Made by a program: the position numbers and the translations under genes. Positions 63,716 through 64,000 of a stretch of DNA of 64,000 bases are shown piece by piece. The DNA comes from Myxococcales bacterium (GTDB lineage: Bacteria > Myxococcota_A > Polyangia > Haliangiales > Haliangiaceae): contig JADJGV010000002.1 in assembly GCA_016707895.1 (NCBI GenBank), positions 124,001-188,000 of the forward strand, written 5' to 3'. Below the pieces are notes generated by a model, which was given only the letters and a program-made list of their open reading frames with translations, had not been told where the DNA came from and ran no database searches. How positions within the stretch are numbered: the first letter of the stretch is position 1; every line of letters starts with the position of its first letter.

Positions 63716-63978
63716 CCGCCCCGGAGCGCGGCGCCGTCGACCAACGACCCGGGTCGCAACCGATCGGAGCGCGAGTGGTGCAAGCTCAGCGCGAGCAGCG
63801 CTAGCTCGCCGTCTTTGGTTGTCGCGCCGTTCATGTAGCAGCCATCGGGCAGCTCCTGGCGCGGCGGCTTCGAGCCGTCGCAAGTGGTCAGCGCCGCGGT
63901 CGCGAGCATGATGGCGCCGTGCAAGAACCAGCCGCCCCAAGCAACGCGACCGCGGTTCCCGCCGGTGTTGAGCATCAT
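63712..63978 (-). CDS. Lipoprotein-like ORF whose C-terminus is encoded by a REP
   Basis: 88 residues: signal with lipobox ATAALTTC, then PPRQELPDGCYMNGATTKDG. The last ~20 residues (RSDRLRPGSLVDG) are simply the translation of the REP at 63742-63772, so the native 3' end is lost or replaced. The true start may be further right, outside the window. It overlaps the 63257 gene's stop by 4 nt, convergently. Confidence 0.4.
   Translation of the reverse strand: MMLNTGGNRGRVAWGGWFLHGAIMLATAALTTCDGSKPPRQELPDGCYMNGATTKDGELALLALSLHHSRSDRLRPGSLVDGAALRGG
63742..63772 (+). repeat. REP-like repeat, rightmost copy
   Basis: ACGACCCGGGTCGCAACC, then GATCGGAGCGCGAG. Lies inside the 3' end of the minus-strand lipoprotein-like ORF. 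Confidence 0.85.
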
Positions 63979-64000
63979 GGCGGCGTCCCATCGCAGGATC

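Noticed and set aside
25711..63772. Repeated GGGTCGCAACC units as a CRISPR array
   Set aside because: Copies are irregularly spaced over 38 kb, occur in both orientations and have no uniform spacers or cas genes. They behave as REP-like intergenic repeats.

Overview
The window reads as a chromosomal segment of a very GC-rich member of the Myxococcota, probably Haliangium/Kofleriaceae-like (inference). The signs are a transmembrane Ser/Thr kinase with a C-terminal TPR, twin MopE-type metal-binding lipoproteins, a very high density of lipoproteins, a CGC-box (MYXO-CTERM-like) tail, a B12-dependent class II ribonucleotide reductase and DUF4157 effector proteins. No rRNA, CRISPR array or replication origin is visible.

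Positions 1-21 kb are ordinary chromosome with little mobile DNA: the 5' part of korA (minus), tRNA-Arg(CCG) directly abutting a GspE-N-domain gene, chrA, a Ser/Thr kinase with a TetR regulator, two related MopE-like lipoproteins, a B12 salvage block on the minus strand (btuF-like, a small lipoprotein, btuD, btuC, cobT-like), and a plus-strand operon of a thrombospondin-3-like lipoprotein, a HipA-like kinase, a GNAT enzyme and a methyltransferase. Two paralogous small lipoproteins and a 0.97 kb C-rich gene-free stretch precede nrdJ, which ends in a hairpin terminator.

At 21 kb the base composition drops and an accessory region begins. The first unit (21.1-25.7 kb) is a two-gene operon: a GT4 glycosyltransferase fused to a P-loop NTPase, overlapping by 4 nt an AAA_35-like ATPase with a TPR tail. 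A SIR2-STAND gene with its own sigma70-type promoter follows (26.5-28.9 kb). I consider this block the best candidate for an undescribed defence or conflict system. From 25.7 kb to the right edge the intergenic spaces carry about 28 copies of a REP-like repeat (core GGGTCGCAACC[G/C]ATCGG). One intact Y1 (RAYT-like) transposase lies at 29.1-30.1 kb, at least eight fragments of the same gene are scattered about, and there is a ~100 bp palindrome family. None of these repeats occurs left of 25.7 kb.

The rest is a mosaic bounded by these repeats. It holds a DUF4157 (eCIS-type) metalloprotease effector with an overlapping lipoprotein (30.3-33.4 kb), an Lgt-like membrane protein, three partly broken copies of one hypothetical family (35-36.7 kb), two tandem defective IS630-family copies, an IS21 end and a SUKH/SMI1 immunity-type gene. 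A second DUF4157 effector has a predicted PD-(D/E)XK nuclease tip and an adjacent candidate immunity gene whose paralogue lies at 63.3 kb. A decayed duplicate of the 33-34 kb region sits at 48 kb, followed by a HEAT-like protein, a 969-residue cysteine-rich secreted protein, several lipoproteins, an ankyrin protein with a duplicated 3' end, and a membrane-anchored ClpP-like protein that has lost its catalytic residues. Intergenic spaces without entries below showed nothing I could support. Functional assignments are from motif recognition by eye; no database search was possible.
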